Below, one piece after another: positions 59,101-64,000 of a stretch of 64,000 nt of DNA. The DNA lies in NCBI GenBank assembly GCA_009760855.2, contig WPIO01000033.1, forward strand, positions 832,001-896,000, given 5' to 3'. The notes beneath the pieces are model-generated. The model saw only the letters and a list, made by a program, of their open reading frames with translations, was not told where the DNA came from and ran no database searches. The stretch's first letter is position 1. Every line of letters begins with the position of its first letter. This stretch comes from Cristatella mucedo (taxonomy: Eukaryota; Bryozoa; Phylactolaemata; Cristatellidae). The position numbers and the translations under genes were made by a program.

Positions 59101-62100
59101 TGCCGACTTTCGTCACGACATCCCTGACTTGGACAACATTTAAAAAAAACTTAAACGCACCTATTTAGGACAGCATTTAGTGGGTCCCTGTGTATTGCCA
59201 TTTATGTGCTTATGTGTGCTGACACTGTGCAAGCTGCTACTAACCACACTTGCAAGCTGACCCTGTGCATGTCACCCCTAATCATGTTATTCTTGCTGTT
59301 TATCGAACTTGCTACCACTAACCATTCGATCATATTTCCTTAGCCGGCATAGCTACAGCTCTTGTCCCTTCTTGCCATTTGCAGAGTGCTGCTGAATGTG
59401 GAAAATTGCAGCTGGACGGAGCCAATTTCATACTCAACTTACTTCATACTTCAATGGACCTAATAAGACCTGCACGGTGCTCTACAAGCATGAAGCATGT
59501 AGTCTTTGATAACGAAAGTCAAATGCCACAAGTTGGCCGAATGCACCAGAAAGCAAGCCTTTGCAAATTATTAAACAATATGAATAAGTAACTGAAGCAC
59601 AGAAATGTAAACATCTATGTAATGAATGAACTGGCCAAAAGCTTCATTAGCATAGCAAAAGAGCTTTAATGGCTATCACCTCACTTGCAGCTGGAAATAA
59701 AGAACTGCCTGTTGCAGGCCTCGAACCCGCGACCTGGGTGAGCATCTTAACATTGGGCTGATAAAACTATAGCAATTGTGAAAGCTCCAACAATTGCGTT
59801 CTTGCAACTGGGTTAAAAAACTATAGCAGTTGCAAAAATTCCTGAAAGCCACTACAGGTACTCATCTAAGTTACATGTGAAAATCAACAGCAGAAGTATG
59901 TGTATGGATAGCACAAGCAAACTGCCTATTGGTTAATGACAAGGATGATTCCTGGAATAAACACCGTAATAACACTAAACAATAATTAAGATAATGATAG
60001 ATATATAATTATCAATAATCATAATACATCCTTTGTGTTGTAAGCTAAGAGAACTAAATCTCTTTCTAGGCACTTCACATATACCGGAAAGAAAGCATGG
60101 TAACTAGTTGGTGATACCATGCCCGGTGTCAATATGCAGTGTCAGTATGCACAAGCACACAAAGGACAACGAACACAGACAGACTACACGCTGTGAGGAA
60201 GAGGTGGTATTTTAGCATCTCTTTTTCGACGTTCACGACAGACAAGCCTAGCAGCAGAGTTCTTCACCAACAGTAAGCACCTGAATGCACACGCAAGTAG
60301 ACCGGCAAGCAGTGAGTAGTAGAGGTCGGGACGGCTGTTACAAATGCAAGGACCAATTTAGATGCAGCATCCCTGTCTAAGCAAGCCTGAATTCTTGCAA
60401 TGTTATGTAGCAGAAAGTGGGCAGATTTTACTGTGGAGCTGATATGATCGTCTACTGAAAGGTCACTTTGGAACAGGACATGTAGATTTCGTGCAGATTC
60501 AACAGGAGATATGCTGGCAGAGCCAATTTTGAGCATTAAGCTTTCACAATTTCTGAACCACACTTGCTTTGCCCATAACTAGTAAGTTGGTTTTATCTTC
60601 ATTCAATCTGAGTAAGTCTGCTGCCATTCATGTGCTGATGTCAACAATACATGCAGCAAGGCAGTTCAGAGAGTTCGTCATGCTGGAGGGCTGGAAAGGA
60701 TCAAAACAAAGGCACAATTGAGTTTCATCTGCATAGAAATAAAAGCCTTGATTGTGCTTGGCGATCACATCGGCAAGAGGGAGAGTATAAACTGTGAAGA
60801 GAAGCAGACCAAGCAGATCCCCAAAATACCCTATACTTCAGCGGTTCCTTAGATGATCTTTTTCTACTAAGATTACAACTCAGGAGTCTTCCACTGAATA
60901 GGACCTAAACCATCGTAGTTCAGTGCCATTGATGCCCAAGCAAGATGGGAGGCGCTCGAGAAGGACTTGATCAACAGTATCAAACGCTGCCAAAAGATCA
61001 AGGAAAACAAGCAGAGAGACAGGTTCCTAATTCTGCATTCTTGAGAAGTTCGTCATACATCCTAAGCAATGCTGACTGTGGAGCTCTACAACCAGACTGG
61101 AACTTGCTTGCAAGGTTTGAAGATTCAATGTAAGAGTTCAGCTGGTCTGCTACAACTCGTTCCAGTGTCTTTGATAAGAACGTTAGATAGGTGACTTGGC
61201 AGAAGCTGCTCCAGTTTTCTTGGTCTAGAGCTGCTTTCTTAATTAGTGGCTTAACTACAGCCTTTTTGAAAGAGGCAGGGACATAACCTGAAGCTAAGGG
61301 CATATATACATATATTCTGTTAGTTATGCACTGCAGCATATCTATGCATCATACAAGTGGACAGTGAATAGGATCTAGAGGACTAGTAGTCTTCTTTGAT
61401 TGGGAGATGAATTATAGGATGGGGTCACTCGTGGCCTGACTGAATGCAGACATTGAAATGCTGCACAGAATTGAGGGAGGGGAGTCCTGTGGGATTGTTA
61501 TTGAGGGACAGGAGTCAACTAGAGATGCTGCGACCTTAGAGATGGACTTTCTAAACTAGTCATCTTGCTAACATAGAAGCTAGAGAAGCGATCAGCTAGA
61601 TCGCCATAAGGATCAATAGGAAAGGAGCTAACCTGGGAGTGGTTAAGGAGATGGCTGATCATAGGCATCAGCATTTTTTAATTGTGCATCTGTGAGTCAA
61701 CAACATTTTTATAGAAGCTAGACTTGGGGGTATAGAAGCTAGATCAACCGGGTGGGAAGGAACAGCAGGCGAAAATACAGCCTCAATTTGAGAAACTGTA
61801 GTACAGTACAACCAGCATGCCTAGTGACAAGAACAGCAGCAACATATGGCAGAACTCATGGCACTTGAGCTTGTGTAGAGAGATGCTGCCAACAAGTGAT
61901 GACAAGATGAACCAGTCTGCTGTCTCGGCCAGGTAACGAGTGGAAGAATCCCAAAGGGCGATCAAGTAATGCCCTAATGACAGTAGACAAGGCTGCATCA
62001 CTGCAAGCTAACAATGGAAGTCTTGAGGGGTGAGCCACTCACCTCCAGAGCATGTTGGATGACCTCCGAGACACACACGTCGATGGGATCCCGCATGCGA

Positions 62101-62243
62101 TGGTCCTGACACAGGTTCTCTTTCACAAACGGTTTGAATGTCTTCTCGAACATTGAAGGTGTGCTTAGAATAACACATGCAGGTGTGTCATTGTCTAAAT
62201 GTATCTTAAATGCATCAGCTACCACATCATTATACCAGCCGAC
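52882..62243 (-). CDS. MMACHC: MMACHC (cblC): cobalamin chaperone with decyanase/dealkylase activity, first exon not found
   Basis: Three exons, all phase 0, give 220 residues: 62243-62043, 56666-56505 and 53181-52882. The protein binds incoming cobalamins in the cytosol, removes the upper ligand (glutathione-dependent for alkyl groups) and passes the cofactor on for methyl- and adenosylcobalamin synthesis. Seen: VGWYNDVVADAF and VILSTPSMFEKTFKPF (human VAWYNELLPPAF, VLSTPAMFDRALKPF); KVLVQTAAHVAGAAYYYQ with the His equal to human H122; GLCIHRRYGGWFAIR with the Arg equal to R161; WKNWTYRDI and LPRDRIQLL with the Arg equal to R206 and R230. The stop is at 52884-52882, so the long disordered human C-terminus is absent. 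The N-terminal 25 or so residues should come from one more exon above 62243, which I could not find up to 64000. MMAB lies 7.5 kb downstream on the same strand. Confidence 0.95.
53470..53635 (+). mobile_element. tRNA-derived SINE, family B
   Basis: GCTGGTTCGGATAAGTGGTTAAG.., GTCGTGGGCTCGAGCCCC, GTGAAGCACCTGAATAGAGA..TAGGGGGCTATACGAATG. MMACHC intron. Confidence 0.87.
53640..55185. other. MMACHC intron, unidentified stretch
   Basis: Two minus-strand open frames (54501-54860 and 54874-55116) match no family I know and lack splice-site context. Nothing else recognised. Confidence 0.5.
55190..55880 (+). pseudogene. Tc1/mariner-type transposase remnant
   Basis: In order: KKRCGRPKLKNDQDDKAIKT (N-terminal helix-turn-helix region), LLKNQNLSRQKWSMSLAHTT, VVRTNESKFTIFNAG (the D-E-S-K-F motif, Asp replaced by Asn) and MQQDNDPKQT, the signature around the second catalytic Asp of Tc1 transposases. 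Frame breaks separate the blocks, so it is inactive. A SINE follows directly. MMACHC intron. Confidence 0.85.
55880..56035 (+). mobile_element. tRNA-derived SINE, family A
   Basis: GTGGGTTCGAATCCTGCATG (near-perfect box B), GGTGATAGCCATAAAGGCTC, TTCTGTCGTTATACAAAAGAGG, then a TTTTATTT tail. The 5' part of the tRNA-like head is missing or replaced by transposase sequence. Confidence 0.85.
56505..56666 (-). CDS. MMACHC: MMACHC exon (cobalamin-binding AAHVAG)
   Basis: Acceptor TTTTGCTAG; 54 codons including VLHDYDMDAHHKPKVLVQTA then AHVAGAAYYYQPRDIVKD, the most conserved stretch of the family. Donor GTGAAG, phase 0. Confidence 0.96.
56985..57475 (+). mobile_element. L2/CR1-like LINE, decayed 3' coding part
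   Basis: CAATAAGGCACCTACAGATAG.., ..CACTGACCTGTACCAGCACCC.., ..TTTGGAGACAGTGCATTCAG.., ..ACATTTAAAAAGAAGC: the ORF2 C-terminal block in the same order as 3325-3720, with deletions. Confidence 0.78.
58225..59335 (+). mobile_element. L2/CR1-like LINE, RT (YADD) to 3' region
   Basis: Reads SYELSQGSMFGQLLFTVFTH and ITKHNLGFHLYADDTHLCFD, the RT catalytic motif, then ISRCICT-like, the NSLISGLPAGAIRCLQLVQD block, AYLSDLLPYQAKHRIT and TDLKSFGDRAFSSYA. The closest to an intact RT active site among the plus-strand copies, but still frameshifted. Confidence 0.87.
59636..59770 (-). mobile_element. tRNA-derived SINE, family A
   Basis: AGCAAAAGAGCTTTAATGGC..TATCACCTCACTTGC..GGCCTCGAACCCGCGACC; antisense family A. 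MMACHC intron. Confidence 0.78.
60045..61780 (-). mobile_element. L2/CR1-like LINE, longest copy (pre-RT to tail)
   Basis: Minus strand in order: a decayed pre-RT block to about 61380, LASGYVPASFKKAVVKPLIK, FLSKTLERVVADQLNSYIES and KFQSGCRAPQSALLRMYDEL (RT fingers/palm, 61300-61010), an L-Y-A-D-like block near 60740, IGSASISPVESARNLHVLFQ and DLSVDDHISSTVKSAHFLLH (60540-60400), and the reversed tail at 60050. Occupies an MMACHC intron. Confidence 0.88.
62043..62243 (-). CDS. MMACHC: MMACHC exon (VGWYND..)
   Basis: Acceptor TTTTTGCAG; 67 codons including VGWYNDVVADAFKIHLDN, ACVILSTPSMFEKTFKPFVK and RMRDPIDVCVSEVIQHALE. The last part matches human TDPVDQCVAYHL. Donor GTGAGT, phase 0. Confidence 0.95.
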
Positions 62244-63120
62244 CTGCAAAAACATGTTATGCAAGCTTGGTAAATTGCGCTAGATGCACCAACATTATCC
62301 TTATGGCGATGCACCATGCAGAGTGAAGTTTCAGCCACTGGCCACTAATTAAAATTTCAAAAAAGCACGAGAACTCAATGGTTGCTGCTTACCGTGAAAA
62401 CTGATCAGGATCAGTAAAGGGGTATACATGTAGGCCTAAAATGTAACAAGATGTTACCTAAAGGGGGTTAACTCAGCAGAGCTACTACAAATTAGTCTTT
62501 ATTTTATAATTTCACAAGGAAACCAAGGTTATAAAAGCAACAGCTTGCAGTTAACCTATTGCAAACAAATAAAAACATTAGAGGGGCTGCTGCATGCTGC
62601 TGCTCCTAAGACATCAATGTGCAGCCACTAACTGTTCTTACAAGTGTTGCCAGAGTAAACTGCCAGCAAACTGCCCTCCACAGAGATTGACATCGTTGAG
62701 CTTACAATGATTGAAAGCACTGTGGGAAAGTTTTGCATTTCATATGAATATTGCACATCCAGGCTGAAACGGCTATCTGCTTTTACAGGAGTCGTGGACA
62801 CTTTCAAGATATTAACAAATTCTCCATTCGAAGCACAGATGGTTGATTGATGGACAGTGCAAAACTATAATGACTTGTATGTTCATCAATAGTGCCAGTC
62901 CAATCGTATAGCTGAGTTAGAACATGAGCACTAGCAGATAACTGGAACGCTGTAGGATTGTCTGACCGAGTCAGCATCATACCCGACTCTACATTGCATG
63001 GACGGTATCTAGGCCTTAGTGTGTACATGACCTGATAATAACATCGATCCCTTTCTAGGCACTTAAAACAAAGCATATCAAATTGGTTAGTCATAAGACA
63101 ACAGTTTCAGAACAAACAGG
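62244..63120. other. MMACHC upstream intron, unidentified
   Basis: Expected to be the first MMACHC intron. No exon encoding the missing N-terminus and no clear repeat found apart from a possible degraded LINE piece near 63030. Confidence 0.5.
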
Positions 63121-63134
63121 CACTCACAGGTCAG

Positions 63135-63425
63135 TTCACTTGGAAGGAGCAAAGGCTGTGAAGAAACGGTAAGCTTTCTTTTTGAATGTCGTCAAGTCAG
63201 GAGATGACGTGATGTCAGCCGGTAGCAAGTTCCAAGCTTTGAAAGAACAGTAATCGAATGCATAGTCTCCAAGGCATTTAAAATTCGTAAGAAGCACAAC
63301 CAAACAGCCAAAGCCAGGAAAGTGGTTGCTAAAATGGCAGGCCTCGATAAGAAAGTAATTCATGAAAGTACGCAGGAGCAAGAGAATGGATGGACCTAAA
63401 GGTGACTGACAGAATTTTATATTCA
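63135..63425 (-). mobile_element. LINE ORF2 C-terminal fragment
   Basis: Minus strand reads FKCLGDYAFDYCSFKAWNLL, ADITSSPDLTTFKKKAYRFF: the same protein block as the other L2 copies but clearly diverged. Confidence 0.8.
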
Positions 63426-63429
63426 ATAT

Positions 63430-64000
63430 AATAATAACAATGACAATAACAATAATGCACTTGATAAAGCGGCCTCAGAAAATTCAATCTCTTTCTATGC
63501 GCTTTATATTTGCTGCAAAGGGAAACGCGATTGAATGGTGAGTAATATCATGCTTGATAAACAACATGAATACATGGTTAGGGGTGACATGCACACGGTC
63601 AGCATGCAAGTGTGGTTAGTGGCAGCATGTACAGAGTCAGCACGCATAAGCACATGCAGGACGAATCACGGGGACCCACTCCACTATACACTGTTCTAAA
63701 TAAGTGTATTTCAGTTCTTTTTAAATGTGGTCAAGTCAGGGGATGTTCCGATGCAAATCGGGAGTGAGTTCCAGGCTTTGAGAGCATGCGAACTAAATGC
63801 ACGGTCTCCAAAGGATCTGAGGTTTGTACGAGGTATTGGTAAACTGTTGGATTCCGAAAAGCGGGTGGTACGATGCTTGGCCTGGTGGGGGAGTAGATCT
63901 GAGAGATAGGCTGGAGCCAAAGAATGAAGTGACCTAAGAGTGAGCGACAAAACCTTGAAGTCGATCCGTTAATTGACTGGTAGCCAGTGCAGGTTGGCGA
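63430..64000 (-). mobile_element. L2/CR1-like LINE, 3' end, runs off the window
   Basis: Uninterrupted frame on the minus strand: LAPAYLSDLLPHQAKHRTTR, LRSFGDRAFSSHALKAWNSL, TTFKKN, then the 3' UTR and the tail near 63440. Very similar to 3450-4130 without the nested SINE, so probably one of the youngest copies. Confidence 0.88.

Overview
The window is animal nuclear DNA, most likely from a non-vertebrate metazoan. Its genes are split into short exons (38-345 bases) with GT..AG introns of up to about 5 kb, and the rest is decayed LINE retrotransposons, tRNA-derived SINEs, one Tc1/mariner remnant and long microsatellites. I saw no operons, CRISPR arrays or prokaryotic features. The species cannot be named from sequence alone. 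Carrying both MMACHC and MMAB implies a cobalamin-using animal.

Four conserved genes can be assembled exon by exon, with matching splice phases. (1) LHPP, minus strand, 21891 down to 7840: a complete 7-exon HAD-family phosphatase of 268 residues. (2) A germ cell-less / GMCL1 homologue, plus strand, 26174 to 35498: 11 exons, 497 residues, a BTB protein of the CUL3 adaptor type; its first exon is an inference. (3) MMAB, cob(I)alamin adenosyltransferase, minus strand, 45364 down to 39110: 7 exons covering the catalytic domain (200 residues); the exon with the start codon and mitochondrial presequence was not found. (4) MMACHC, cobalamin chaperone/decyanase, minus strand, 62243 down to 52882: 3 exons, 220 residues; the short first exon was not found and probably lies beyond 64000.

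Layout: 1-7839 is gene-free and full of LINE and SINE relics. 7840-21891 is LHPP with repeat-filled introns. 21892-26173 is the divergent intergenic interval between LHPP and GCL. 26174-35498 is GCL. 35499-39109 separates the convergent GCL and MMAB genes and holds two opposed LINE fragments. 39110-45364 is MMAB. 45365-52881 is a GC-rich spacer with a 187-bp pure CT tract. 52882-62243 is MMACHC, whose introns hold a Tc1 remnant and three LINE copies. 62244-64000 is LINE-rich.

The most notable point is that MMACHC and MMAB act in one pathway (MMACHC processes incoming cobalamin; MMAB makes adenosylcobalamin for methylmalonyl-CoA mutase) and are immediate same-strand neighbours here, with no recognisable gene in the 7.5 kb between them. 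A second point is that the tail of one SINE family matches the 3' end of the local L2/CR1-like LINE, which suggests a SINE/LINE mobilisation pair.
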